Part shown: in pieces, positions 44,608 to 52,758 of the stretch
Layout: the number at the start of each line of letters is the position of its first letter
How positions within the stretch are numbered: position 1 is the first letter of the stretch
From: an uncultured Collinsella sp.
GTDB taxonomy: Bacteria > Actinomycetota > Coriobacteriia > Coriobacteriales > Coriobacteriaceae
Direction: 5' to 3'
Assembly: GCA_900540875.1 (NCBI GenBank)
Contig: UQHT01000005.1
Span: 52,273-116,272 of the forward strand
Length of the DNA: 64,000 bases
Notes under the pieces: generated by a model
What the model was told of the DNA's origin: nothing
Database searches by the model: none
The model's input: only the letters and a program-made list of their open reading frames with translations
Program-made: the position numbers and the translations under genes

Positions 44608-45161
44608 TTCGCGATTAATCCGCAAGGGGCGGATACCGCCCGCATGCCCCCTTCGGAATAGGTGCTGAGCAGCTCCTGGGCGTGGGCGAACTCGGGTCCC
44701 CGCCTCCAACCGAGCAGGCGGTTGACCGCGAGATTTCCCTGGACGTTGTGGGCGAAGAGCAGATAGGCGTCCTCGCGCGAAAGCCCAGTCTTCTCCATGA
44801 TCGAAGGAACCATCTGCTCAGCGCCGCGCTCGACGACTCGCTGTGCCACCCGGGCGTACGCGTCGTCATCCGAGTAGAGCAGATAATAGTCATCATTTGC
44901 CGGCGGGCGCTGGCAGAGGGCGCCCGCCTCCGTTCCCTCAAGTGGCGGCGCCTCCGCCAGAGCCTCGTCGATAAGTTCGTCGAGCAGCGCGAACTTGTCC
45001 TCGTAGTGCAGATAGAACGTGCCGCGGTTGATATCGGCGCGGCGGCAGATATCCGCTACCGTCATCTTCGCGAAGCCGACCTCGGCCAGCAGCGCGAAGA
45101 ACGCCTCCCGTATGACCGAGAGTGTATAGCGTCGGCGACGATCGATCTTCCCCACTTCCAT
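44604..45161 (-). CDS. TetR/AcrR-family regulator
   Basis: A 185-residue regulator. ATG 45161 is chosen: GGAGGGGCC lies immediately before and the protein then starts MEVGKIDRRRRYTLSVIREA, the usual length before the HTH. The HTH is VADICRRADINRGTFYLHYED. The ligand domain shows no diagnostic motif. It is divergent from the sirtuin-like triplet across 143 bases, making it the likely regulator of those genes. The C-terminal SAPCGLIAN end overlaps the cupin gene stop. Confidence 0.88.
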   Translation of the reverse strand: MEVGKIDRRRRYTLSVIREAFFALLAEVGFAKMTVADICRRADINRGTFYLHYEDKFALLDELIDEALAEAPPLEGTEAGALCQRPPANDDYYLLYSDDDAYARVAQRVVERGAEQMVPSIMEKTGLSREDAYLLFAHNVQGNLAVNRLLGWRRGPEFAHAQELLSTYSEGGMRAVSAPCGLIAN

Positions 45162-45304
45162 GGCCCCTCCAATTGCAGCGCTCGACAATATCCAGCAGCC
45201 GCTCGTTTATCGACAGCAGCTCGAAGCTGTTCATTGCTCTGATGCAAATCAACATTGATACTTTTTATAGACACCTGTTCATTGTAGTTGAAAGAGAGTA
45301 TCAA

Positions 45305-46270
45305 GTGACTCTATACGAACAGCTCGTTATCGAACTCACCAACCGATCGTTTTCCCATCAGGCCGCCTACCGCGCCGGCGGCACACCATATGAGCTGAGC
45401 GACCGCGAACCAGAGCCCTACAACCAGCAAATCGAAACGTTTGCCTGCATGATCGAAGATGCCGATTGCGTGCTGGTAGGCGGGGCTTCCGGACTCTCCG
45501 CGGCAGGCGGCGGCGACTTCTACTACGAGGACAACGCGACCTATCGCAGACATTTCGGCAAATTCGCCGAGCGCTACGGTTTCAGGGGCGCTTTTGAGGG
45601 GTCGTCTTACCGCTGGCCCACCGCCGAGTCGCGCTGGGGCTACCTTGCCACCTTCCTCGACACCACGCTCAACGCCCCGCTGCGCGAGCCCTACAAAGAT
45701 CTCGACGCCATTCTTGCCGAGAAGGACTTTTTCGTGCTCACCACCAACCAAGACACGCAGTTTGTGAAGATCTACCCCTGGGAGAAGGTGGCAGAGATCC
45801 AAGGCGACCACCGCTTTTTCCAATGTTCCCGCTGCTGCACCGATGACGTATGGGATGCGACCGAGCCGGTCTCCCGCATGGTAGAGGCCATGGGAGACGG
45901 CCTTGAGGTTCCGACAGAGCTCGTGCCGCGCTGCCCGCACTGCGGAGCAGAGGCGTTCCCCTGGGTTCGCGGCTACGGCAACTTCCTGCAGGGCGAGCTC
46001 TACGAGGAGCAGTACCGCAAGGTGTCCGACTGGCTCGACGCGCACGCACAGCAGAGGATCCTTTTCCTCGAGCTGGGCGTGGGTCGCATGACGCCTGCGT
46101 TTATCCAAGAGCCGTTCTGGACCCTCACGGCGCAGTTGCCGCAGGCCAGCTACATCGCCGTAAACAATAAGACGCAGTTTCTCCCCCGCGCGATCGAGAA
46201 TCGGGGGCTCGCCGTTCGCGCCGACATCGCCGACGTGCTCGCCGACGTGCGCAAGACGTTGGGGAGGTAG
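45305..46270 (+). CDS. Class M-like (SirTM-type) sirtuin family protein, member 1
   Basis: A 321-residue Sir2-fold protein; GTG 45305 lies seven bases after AAAGAGAG. The Rossmann motif is DCVLVGGASGLSAAGGGD, the NAD-site Asn148/Asp150 is in VLTTNQDTQF, and a zinc ribbon is formed by Cys174/Cys177 and Cys210/Cys213. The catalytic histidine of deacetylase sirtuins is replaced by Gln166 (EIQGDHRFFQC). The His-to-Gln change and TTNxD motif match macrodomain-linked class M sirtuins, which ADP-ribosylate lipoylated GcvH-like proteins rather than deacetylate. It is followed at once by two paralogues; no macrodomain, GcvH-L or LplA gene is visible here. Likely regulated by the divergent TetR. Confidence 0.75.
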   Translation: MTLYEQLVIELTNRSFSHQAAYRAGGTPYELSDREPEPYNQQIETFACMIEDADCVLVGGASGLSAAGGGDFYYEDNATYRRHFGKFAERYGFRGAFEGSSYRWPTAESRWGYLATFLDTTLNAPLREPYKDLDAILAEKDFFVLTTNQDTQFVKIYPWEKVAEIQGDHRFFQCSRCCTDDVWDATEPVSRMVEAMGDGLEVPTELVPRCPHCGAEAFPWVRGYGNFLQGELYEEQYRKVSDWLDAHAQQRILFLELGVGRMTPAFIQEPFWTLTAQLPQASYIAVNNKTQFLPRAIENRGLAVRADIADVLADVRKTLGR

Positions 46271-46273
46271 CGC

Positions 46274-46972
46274 ATGGAGACGGCGAAAGCAGTTCGCATA
46301 GGCAGGACGCTAGCCGAGGCGGATCTTGTCATCATCGGCGCCAGCAACGGACTCGATATGGCGGAGGGGCTCAATCCCTTCTGCACCGATGCTCATTTTC
46401 GGGAGGCGTACGGAGACCTCGCCCAGGCCGACGGTATCGGCTGCATACTGCAGGGGCTGGCCTCCCCGGATGCAAACGTGCGACGCCGGTGGAGCGAGCG
46501 GTTCCATCAAAAGGAGTATGTCGAATATGAGCCCAGTCCACTCATGAACGGGCTGCGGCGTCTTACGGAGCACGCCGACACCTTCGTGGTCACATGCAAC
46601 ATCGACGGGCACTTCGCGCGCGCCGGGTTCGACGAGGAGCGCGTGCTCGAGACTGAGGGGAGCACGCGCACGTCGGTTGACGAGCGGCGCCTCGCCCATC
46701 CAGACACCCTCGCCATGACCCAGCTCGACGAGCTCGCGCGTCTTGTGCAAGCCCATCGCAACGGCAGGGTCGCCATCCTCGAACTTGGCGTGGGACTGCA
46801 CAACGGCGTCATAAAGCGCATGCTCGCCCAGATCGCGAACGCCTGCGAGCACGCCACCTACATCGTGTTCAACTACGGCCAGGCCATGGCGCCCGACGCT
46901 TCGTGCGAGACGATTCTCGTTGACGGCGATATGGCCCCGGCTTTCGAGGAGATCGCCCGATGCCGTCCCTAG
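46274..46972 (+). CDS. Degenerate sirtuin-like protein, member 2
   Basis: A 232-residue paralogue of its neighbours behind GGGGAGGTAGCGC, three bases after member 1. It keeps the Rossmann motif (DLVIIGASNGLDMAEGLN), the Asn in VVTCNIDGHF (Asn109), and the ELGVGLHNGVIKRM segment shared with the others. It lacks the two CxxC pairs, and the catalytic position is Glu128 (LETEGS) instead of His/Gln. It is probably not a sirtuin-type enzyme on its own; a structural or regulatory partner in a complex with members 1 and 3 is plausible. It overlaps member 3 by 13 bases, so all three are translated together. Confidence 0.65.
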   Translation: METAKAVRIGRTLAEADLVIIGASNGLDMAEGLNPFCTDAHFREAYGDLAQADGIGCILQGLASPDANVRRRWSERFHQKEYVEYEPSPLMNGLRRLTEHADTFVVTCNIDGHFARAGFDEERVLETEGSTRTSVDERRLAHPDTLAMTQLDELARLVQAHRNGRVAILELGVGLHNGVIKRMLAQIANACEHATYIVFNYGQAMAPDASCETILVDGDMAPAFEEIARCRP

Positions 46973-47811
46973 AAAGAGAAGTGATGAGGCTTCGAAGTCT
47001 TATCGACGATGCCGACGCCATCATCGTCGGCATCGGCTCGGGCATGTCGAGCGCCGCCGGGTTCAACCATTACAACCGCGCAGGCATGACGCGCGCCGGA
47101 ATGGAGGACTGGCAGCAAGCCTTTGGCTTCAAGAGCCTTTTCGATGGCTTCTACCACCTCTACCCCAGCCTCGAGCAGCAGTGGGCATACTATGCGCGAT
47201 ACATCGACTTCATGCTGCGCGAGTTGGCCTCGCAGCCCTATCTCGACCTACGGTCCCTCATCGGCCATAAGGACTACTTCATCCTGAGCACCAATGTGGA
47301 CACCCAGGCCGAGAAGACGTTTCCCGACGAGAGAACCTGTAACTATCAGGGAAGCTTCGCGCACCTTCAGTGCAAGCAGCCATGCTGTGACGAGCTCTTC
47401 GACGCGAGCCCCTACGTCGAGCGCATGCTCGCGGGCATGGCGGGGTTCGAGGTCCTCAGCGAGGATGTCCCCCGATGCCCGCACTGCGGCTGGCAGCTTG
47501 TGCCGTGGGTGCGCGACGACACGTTTCTGCAGGGTGCGGCCTGGCGCGAGAGCCTCGGACGATACGAGCGCTTCGTGCGCGAGCGCAGCGATCGCCGCGT
47601 GCTGTTGCTGGAGCTCGGCGTGGGCGAGATGACCCCCGGCATCATCACGCTCCCGTTCTGGAGCATGACCGCGAAGCTGCCGGATGCGCACCTGTTGAGC
47701 GTCAACATCTCGAACGGCTCGGCTCCGCTGCAGCTCGGAAGCAAGGCAGAGGCGATTCAGGCAGATTTGGGCGCGCTGCTCTCGGCGGCGCGGACGGGCG
47801 ACGGTGCTTAA
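46960..47811 (+). CDS. Class M-like (SirTM-type) sirtuin family protein, member 3
   Basis: A 283-residue protein starting inside the end of member 2 behind GAGGAGATC. The NAD fold motif is DAIIVGIGSGMSSAAGFNHY, the NAD-site Asn112/Asp114 is in ILSTNVDTQAEK, Gln130 (NYQGSFAH) replaces the deacetylase histidine, and zinc ligands are Cys138, Cys142 or Cys143, Cys173 and Cys176. VLLLELGVGEMTPGIITLPF is shared with member 1. It is therefore an active-looking class M-like sirtuin. The frame stops in overlap with the convergent CMD/cupin gene. Confidence 0.75.
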   Translation: MPSLEREVMRLRSLIDDADAIIVGIGSGMSSAAGFNHYNRAGMTRAGMEDWQQAFGFKSLFDGFYHLYPSLEQQWAYYARYIDFMLRELASQPYLDLRSLIGHKDYFILSTNVDTQAEKTFPDERTCNYQGSFAHLQCKQPCCDELFDASPYVERMLAGMAGFEVLSEDVPRCPHCGWQLVPWVRDDTFLQGAAWRESLGRYERFVRERSDRRVLLLELGVGEMTPGIITLPFWSMTAKLPDAHLLSVNISNGSAPLQLGSKAEAIQADLGALLSAARTGDGA

Positions 47812-48572
47812 GCCTCCTTGTTGGTCGCTTTAAGGTATGCATCGTCGCCCACGGGCTCCAGCCACTCGTTGGAGGTCTCCTCGCCCGGAACCTCCAACGC
47901 GAGATGCGAGAACCAGCTGTCGGGCGCGGCGCCGTGCCAGTGCTTCACCCCCGGGGCGATGTTGACCACGTCGCCGGGGCGCAGCTCCTGTGCCGGCTTT
48001 CCCCACTCCTGGTAAAACCCTCGACCAGCCACGCAGACGAGGATCTGCCCACCGCCGCTTTTGGCGTGATGGACGTGCCAGTTGTTGCGGCAGCCGGGCT
48101 CGAACGTCACGTTGTGGACACCGACCTGCTCGGTGGAAAGGGGCGCGAGGTAGCTTTGCCCGATAAAGTACTTCGCGAAGGCGTCGTTGGGGGCACCGAT
48201 GGGGAAAACCATCTCGTTTTGGTGCTGAGCCCTTGCGTCGGTGGCATCGTCGGCCGCCCAGACCTCCTTCGCCATGCGGAAGGCAGCCCACGCCTTGGGC
48301 CAACCCGCATAAAACGCCGCGTGCGTAAGGATTTCCGCTATCTCCGTCCTGGTCACTCCATTGTTCTTTGCGGACATCAGGTGATATTTGAACGAAGAGT
48401 CCGTCAGCCCCTGCGACATCAGGGCAACCACCGTCACCACGCTGCGGTCGCGCAGGGAGAGCTCACTCTCTCGGCTCCACACCTCGCCGAACAGCACGTC
48501 GTCGTTGAGCTGTGCGAATTTGGGAGCGAACTCCCCCAGGGCGTCTCTGCCTGCCGTCTGTTTAACTGCCAT
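47808..48572 (-). CDS. Carboxymuconolactone decarboxylase-like plus cupin fusion protein
   Basis: A 254-residue protein from ATG 48572, behind AGGAGGAAATCGATC. The N-terminal half is a CMD/AhpD-like domain (ELSLRDRSVVTVVALMSQGL, then LMSAKNNGVTRTEIAEILTH). The C-terminal half is a cupin with metal ligands in NNWHVHHAKSGGGQILVC and NIAPGVKHWHGA. AhpD-type redox CxxC is not present. Such fusions are often annotated as carboxymuconolactone decarboxylase/cupin proteins of unknown substrate, and occur next to flavin reductases, as here (63 bases from one). Confidence 0.85.
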   Translation of the reverse strand: MAVKQTAGRDALGEFAPKFAQLNDDVLFGEVWSRESELSLRDRSVVTVVALMSQGLTDSSFKYHLMSAKNNGVTRTEIAEILTHAAFYAGWPKAWAAFRMAKEVWAADDATDARAQHQNEMVFPIGAPNDAFAKYFIGQSYLAPLSTEQVGVHNVTFEPGCRNNWHVHHAKSGGGQILVCVAGRGFYQEWGKPAQELRPGDVVNIAPGVKHWHGAAPDSWFSHLALEVPGEETSNEWLEPVGDDAYLKATNKEA

Positions 48573-48635
48573 GATCGATTTCCTCCTGTCGATAGTTTTG
48601 GCACAAATCTGTTTCCGCGCGGCCAAACAGCCCGG

Positions 48636-49175
48636 CTAGATTCCCATGCCCATTCGCCGCGCCTGCTCCAGAGCGGGATGCCCGGCGATTTCGCCCACGC
48701 CGTTCACGCCGCCGGCGAAAACCGTTCCAGCGAGCGTGCAGCGGGAGAAACAGTCAACCCATCCCTGCATCGCCTTTTTCGCCCCGTCGAAGGTCGAGCG
48801 CCCGTTCTCCGCCGCCGTCGCCAACAGATATGCCTCGGTGAATGCATAATCGGAGCCAAAAAGCGGGTTAGCGCGGTCCAGCATGGTTTTGAGCTGGCCG
48901 CAGACGCTGTAGTAGTAGACGGGCGTTGCAAACACCAGCACATCCGCATCGTGCATTTTGGCGGCAATTTCCACGGCATCGTCTTGGATGACGCAACGCC
49001 CCAACTTTAAGCAGGCAAGGCAGCCCCTGCAGAAGCCCATTTGCTTCTCGCGCAGACGCACGGTCTCAACGCTGTGACCTGCCTCCCGCGCGCCGTTGGC
49101 GAAAGCCTCCGCCAGCGTCTCGGAATTGCCATTCTTTCGTGGACTTGAAGAAACTATCAAAACCGTTTTGCCCAT
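48636..49175 (-). CDS. NADPH-dependent FMN reductase-like flavoprotein (second)
   Basis: A 179-residue flavodoxin-fold protein; ATG 49175 follows AAGGGG. The FMN loop is LIVSSSPRKNGNSETLAEAF, then cysteines in MGFCRGCLACLKLGRCVIQD as in the protein at 43146-43676, then FATPVYYYSVCGQLKTMLDR. It is divergent from a MerR gene with a MerR-type dyad in its promoter. It probably reduces flavins, quinones or nitro compounds for the CMD/cupin protein encoded downstream. Confidence 0.88.
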   Translation of the reverse strand: MGKTVLIVSSSPRKNGNSETLAEAFANGAREAGHSVETVRLREKQMGFCRGCLACLKLGRCVIQDDAVEIAAKMHDADVLVFATPVYYYSVCGQLKTMLDRANPLFGSDYAFTEAYLLATAAENGRSTFDGAKKAMQGWVDCFSRCTLAGTVFAGGVNGVGEIAGHPALEQARRMGMGI

Positions 49176-49226
49176 TACGGAATACCCCTTGCGCTCCCGA
49201 TTTACATTGACGAGAATGAAGGTAAT

Positions 49227-49246
49227 ACCTAAACCTGACTTTAGGT
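49227..49246 (-). promoter_or_regulatory. MerR-type operator and promoter of the FMN reductase gene
   Basis: ACCTAAA (49227-49233) and TTTAGGT (49240-49246) form a dyad. On the minus strand it lies between TTGACC and TACCTT, giving the long 19-base spacer that MerR proteins activate. It sits between the MerR gene and the reductase gene. Confidence 0.6.
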
Positions 49247-49280
49247 CAAGGAATGAATTCGACATTGTTTCGGAGGAGCC

Positions 49281-49721
49281 ATGTACACAATCGGACAGGT
49301 GGCGGAAATGTTCGGTTTGCCCGCTTCAACGCTGCGATATTACGACAAGCAGGGATTGTTCCCGGGGCTGGAGCGGGCATCCGGCATTCGCCGATTCAGC
49401 GATACGGAACTCGAAGCGCTTCGGGTCATCGAATGCCTAAAGAAGGCTGGAATGGAGATCAAGGACATCCGGCTGTTCATGGAATGGTGCGCAGAGGGTC
49501 CCTCAACATACCCCAAACGCAAGGCCATGTTCGAGGAGCGCAAGGCCCACATGGAGTCGGAGATCGTGAACATGAACCGCGCGCTCGACATGCTGAAGTT
49601 CAAATGCTGGTACTACGAGCAGGCAATCCAAGATGGCAACGAGGATAGAGTGAAGGCGCTGATTCCCGATAATTTGCCAGAAGAAATCAAAGATACCTAC
49701 GATAACGCCCACACTCAATAA
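49281..49721 (+). CDS. MerR-family regulator
   Basis: A 146-residue regulator. The HTH and wing are at the start (YTIGQVAEMFGLPASTLRYY, then DKQGLFPGLERASGIRRFSD), followed by a long helix (AHMESEIVNMNRALDMLKFK) and a short C terminus with CWYYEQAIQDG. The single cysteine lies in KFKCWYYE, as in MerR regulators of aldehyde or oxidative stress. It is divergent from the FMN reductase gene, whose promoter has a matching dyad. It ends before a terminator at 49783. Confidence 0.9.
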   Translation: MYTIGQVAEMFGLPASTLRYYDKQGLFPGLERASGIRRFSDTELEALRVIECLKKAGMEIKDIRLFMEWCAEGPSTYPKRKAMFEERKAHMESEIVNMNRALDMLKFKCWYYEQAIQDGNEDRVKALIPDNLPEEIKDTYDNAHTQ

Positions 49722-49782
49722 TGCCGCCCGATGCTCAAGGGGCTTTGGCAAGGAGTCGTTTTAGGCAGATATGCAAAAAGAT

Positions 49783-49813
49783 AGCCTCCGAACCAGAGGG
49801 TCCGGAGGCTTTT
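49783..49813 (+). terminator. Intrinsic terminator after the MerR gene
   Basis: AGCCTCCG (49783-49790) and CGGAGGCT (49803-49810), with an inner ACC/GGG-T pairing, are followed by TTTT. Beyond it, 49815-50430 shows no recognised gene; short open frames there lack ribosome sites. Confidence 0.85.
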
Positions 49814-50430
49814 ATTCCCGTTATTTCGCTGGTGGCTTTACTCTATGGCGGCGCCGAAACAGCATCAGGCGGTACTCGACGGTATCAAAACGCGAGTTCA
49901 AAAGCCAGTTCCCGCTATTCCCGCTCAGTGACTAATCCAGGCCGAGTGTTGTCGATGCGTGTCGCGTCGTACCGCCTAAGGGCCAATTCGTGCGCAATTT
50001 GGGCGAATCAGGCCCTTAATTCGCGATTTTGTGAATGACTCAATTGATTCGCAAAACCGCAGGTCGCCTTTTTAATCACTCCCTAGTTTCCGCCGGGGTT
50101 CGTAGCGGGTGGCGTGAAAAGGGGTGATTCAAAGGGTCGGAGAGATGTCTATAGCGCAATCTTCTGGTATTGGCGCAGTGAGGGACTTCTCACCTCCATC
50201 AGTCCAAATCGTCAAGCTCCGAAAGACGTCGAGCTAGAGAAAAGGACCTATTTCCCGTCATGGATTGGGTTTACCTGCATGACTAGAGCCCTGGTGTAAT
50301 TGGCTTGATCACCGTTCCGGGAACCGGTATCGACCTACCTGTCCGCCGAGCTCTTTCTTCAGCTCCAGCCTAGTATCTGATTCGCGCCGTTATAAGCGAA
50401 AACCGAAGAGATGCGTCTTAGCCAAGAAAA

Positions 50431-50486
50431 GAAGGTTAGCCTCATCTTACTGCATGATTCGTGTGTTATAGTTAGATGGCTCTAAC
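50431..50486 (+). promoter_or_regulatory. DtxR/IdeR-like iron box and adjacent dyad upstream of the methyltransferases
   Basis: GAAGGTTAGCCTCATCTTA (50431-50449) agrees with the DtxR/IdeR box consensus (TWAGGTTAGSCTAACCTWA) at 16 of 19 positions. GTTAGA-N4-TCTAAC (50471-50486) is a perfect dyad that overlaps a TATAGT -10 (50467-50472). The site ends 18 bases before the first methyltransferase gene. Metal control is inferred. Confidence 0.5.
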
Positions 50487-50504
50487 TGTTTGGGGGCGAC
50501 AGCC

Positions 50505-51134
50505 ATGCACGAACGCGAGGGTTTCTGGGACAAGAACGCCGGTCGGTATGACCGTTTCATGCGAAACGACCGGGCGGCGTATGAGAAGATGTATGGGCTG
50601 ATCCGGCCGGTGGTGAAAGCAAAGACCGTGCTGGAGGTTGCCACCGGCACGGGGCTTATCGCAAAGAGCGTCGTGGATGCGGCGGCGCGCATCGAGGCTA
50701 CGGACGCCTCTGCAAAGATGATCCTTGAAGCAAAGCGGGACAATCAATCCGCAAAGCTGCACTTTTCCGTACAAGATATGTTCCGCCTGCCCTATGCACA
50801 GAAGTCCTTCGAAGTGGTGATCGCGTCCAACGCGCTTCACATAGTGCCGCATCCGGAAAAGGCCCTGCAAGAAATCAGACGGGTGCTGAAGGACGACGGC
50901 GTGCTCATCGCGCCAACCTTCACTCACGCGGGGAACTCGGTTTCCGGCAAGGCAAAAGCCTTTTTCATGAGTATGGCGGGATTCCCCCTCCACAGCAGGT
51001 GGACAAGCGAGGAATACCTACGTTTCCTGCGTCAAAACGGCTGGGCGGTGCAGAAAAGCGCGGTGCTGAAGGCCTCGTTCCCGTTGACCTATGCGGAATG
51101 CACGAAATCGGAGGGGCCAGATGTCGTTCTTTGA
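50505..51134 (+). CDS. Class I SAM-dependent methyltransferase 1
   Basis: A 209-residue methyltransferase from ATG 50505 behind GGGGGCGACAGCC. Motif I is VLEVATGTGLIAKSVVDAA, motif II EATDASAKMI, and the post-I segment is FEVVIASNALHIVPHPEKAL. It is a Methyltransf_11/25-type enzyme. It overlaps the next methyltransferase gene by 14 bases. Codon use here is less G+C-rich than in the surrounding chromosome, so acquisition is likely. The substrate is unknown; the DtxR-like promoter suggests a metal-linked role, perhaps metallophore or haem-related chemistry. Confidence 0.85.
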   Translation: MHEREGFWDKNAGRYDRFMRNDRAAYEKMYGLIRPVVKAKTVLEVATGTGLIAKSVVDAAARIEATDASAKMILEAKRDNQSAKLHFSVQDMFRLPYAQKSFEVVIASNALHIVPHPEKALQEIRRVLKDDGVLIAPTFTHAGNSVSGKAKAFFMSMAGFPLHSRWTSEEYLRFLRQNGWAVQKSAVLKASFPLTYAECTKSEGPDVVL

Positions 51135-51726
51135 AAACACCCGCAAGCCCGTGGGCCTCGGCGGAAAACTTATGGTTGCCATGATGAATCTGGGCCACAG
51201 CCCTGTGGCGCGGTGGGGACTTCAGTTTCTACGACTTGCGCCAAACGCCAAGGTGCTGGATTGCGGCTGCGGCGGCGGGGCGAACATAAAACGGCTGCTG
51301 AAAAAATGCCCGCATGGCGTCGTCAAGGGCATCGACTATTCGCCCGTCAGTGTGGAGAAGGCTAGAAAGCTCAACCGAACTGCAATTCAGGAGGGGCGTT
51401 GCGCCGTTCTGCAAGGCAGTGTGGCGGATATGGCGTTTGAGGATAGCTACTTCGATGCTGCCACGGCCTTTGAGACCGTCTATTTTTGGCCTGATTTGCC
51501 CCGATGCTTCCGTGAGGTCTGGCGGACGCTGAAGCCAGGCGGGAAAATTCTTATCTGCAACGAGAGCAATGGCGATACAGACAGGGACGAGAGGTGGACG
51601 CAGATCATCGGCGGCATGACCATCTACAAGGACATTGAATTAAAGGCGTGTTTGGAGCAGGCGGGTTTTCACGAGGTGCAGATACGCAAAAAGAAAAAGT
51701 GGCTCTGCGTCACGGCGCGGAAGTAA
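51121..51726 (+). CDS. Class I SAM-dependent methyltransferase 2
   Basis: A 201-residue methyltransferase starting at ATG 51121, 14 bases before the end of the first. It contains AKVLDCGCGGGANIKRLLKK (motif I), VKGIDYSPVSVEKAR (motif II), FDAATAFETVYFWPDLPRC and a GGKILICNESNG post-motif. The ribosome site GGAGGGGCCAG lies inside the upstream gene, typical of tight coupling. Cysteines flank motif I (DCGCGG). A lysine-rich C terminus (QIRKKKKWLCVTARK) ends the protein. Confidence 0.85.
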   Translation: MSFFENTRKPVGLGGKLMVAMMNLGHSPVARWGLQFLRLAPNAKVLDCGCGGGANIKRLLKKCPHGVVKGIDYSPVSVEKARKLNRTAIQEGRCAVLQGSVADMAFEDSYFDAATAFETVYFWPDLPRCFREVWRTLKPGGKILICNESNGDTDRDERWTQIIGGMTIYKDIELKACLEQAGFHEVQIRKKKKWLCVTARK

Positions 51727-51764
51727 GGGCATCAAGCACGGGCATTTTTGCATCCATCCTGCAC

Positions 51765-51830
51765 ATGGCGATAGGCATGACGGTCATAGCGGCTGTGCTG
51801 GCGGCAATTATGACAGTTTTTATTCACTGA
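51765..51830 (+). CDS. Possible 21-residue transmembrane peptide
   Basis: ATG 51765 to TGA 51830 encodes MAIGMTVIAAVLAAIMTVFI and a final His, a single hydrophobic helix, between methyltransferase genes 2 and 3. It has no convincing ribosome site. It may be a small membrane peptide or the end of a lost permease. Confidence 0.25.
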   Translation: MAIGMTVIAAVLAAIMTVFIH

Positions 51831-51841
51831 GGAAGAAACCT

Positions 51842-52672
51842 ATGAAATGTAAAATTGAGAAAAACACCGTGCAGGAGACGCTGATCCTCCCGCTGTATTC
51901 CCGGAAGCTGTGTACGGAGCTGTACCCGAACCTTTACCGGGATGAAACCGCGGTTCGTCTGCTCGACCAGATCGACTACGATTTTTCAGGGGCGGAGAAA
52001 AGCTCCCGCAGTCTGATGCAGCGGTTCGGTGCGCTGGAGGTGGCCATGCGGCAGAATGACCTTACCTTTGAGGTGCAGGCGTACCTGAAAACGCACCCCT
52101 GTGCGACGGTAGTCAACCTGGGCTGCGGGCTGGATAACACCGGCAGAGCCTGCGACAACGGCAGATGCAAGATCTACAATCTGGACTTCCCGGATGTGAT
52201 TGCCTTGCGGCAGCAGCTACTGCCCGCCGGGGATCGAGAACAAAATATCCCCTGCGACCTGAAAGACACCGCATGGTTTAGCAAAATCGATGCCTCCCGC
52301 GGGGCGGTGTTCTTTGCCTCCGGGGTGTTCTATTACTTTCTGACCCAGCAGGTCCGGGAACTGGTGCGGGGGATGGCGGACGCTTTCCCCGGCAGTGTGC
52401 TGGTCTTTGATGCTGCCAATCGGGCGGCAGTAAAGATGATCGCAAAAACATGGCTAAAGACCGCAAAAATCAAGGATGTGGGGGCATATTTTGCGGTTTC
52501 GGATGCCGCCAGGGAAATCGGCGCGTGGGACAGCCGTCTGCAGGTCACAAGTCGCGGCTATATGCTGGGCTACAACGATTTGAGAGACCCTTCTGTCAGC
52601 GGCTTTTTCCGGTTTCTCGCAAGGGTCGGTGACAACGGGATGAAAATGCAAATCGTGAAAATAAGATTTTGA
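51842..52672 (+). CDS. Class I SAM methyltransferase, LCM/TcmP-like O-methyltransferase
   Basis: A 276-residue protein behind GAGGAAGAAACCT. It has TVVNLGCGLDNTGRACDNG (the NLGCGLDTR-like motif I of the LCM/PPM1 family), then IYNLDFPDVIALRQQL and IPCDLKDTAWF. The ARGAVFFASGVFYYFLTQQV-like segment and SVLVFDAANRAAVKM are also family features. Members O-methylate carboxyl or hydroxyl groups of polyketides, siderophore-like or other small molecules. It is third in the cluster with two other methyltransferases; no biosynthetic or transport gene is seen next to them in this window. Confidence 0.85.
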   Translation: MKCKIEKNTVQETLILPLYSRKLCTELYPNLYRDETAVRLLDQIDYDFSGAEKSSRSLMQRFGALEVAMRQNDLTFEVQAYLKTHPCATVVNLGCGLDNTGRACDNGRCKIYNLDFPDVIALRQQLLPAGDREQNIPCDLKDTAWFSKIDASRGAVFFASGVFYYFLTQQVRELVRGMADAFPGSVLVFDAANRAAVKMIAKTWLKTAKIKDVGAYFAVSDAAREIGAWDSRLQVTSRGYMLGYNDLRDPSVSGFFRFLARVGDNGMKMQIVKIRF

Positions 52673-52758
52673 GAGGCGAAAACGAAGCGCATTCACTTTG
52701 ACGTCGAAGAAGACGGCTTTTACGGCGCATATTGGGCATGCAAGGACACGCATACAGC

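Noticed and set aside
49815..50430. Possible degraded gene between the MerR terminator and the methyltransferases.
   Set aside because: Short frames there have no ribosome site or recognisable motif on either strand; treated as non-coding.
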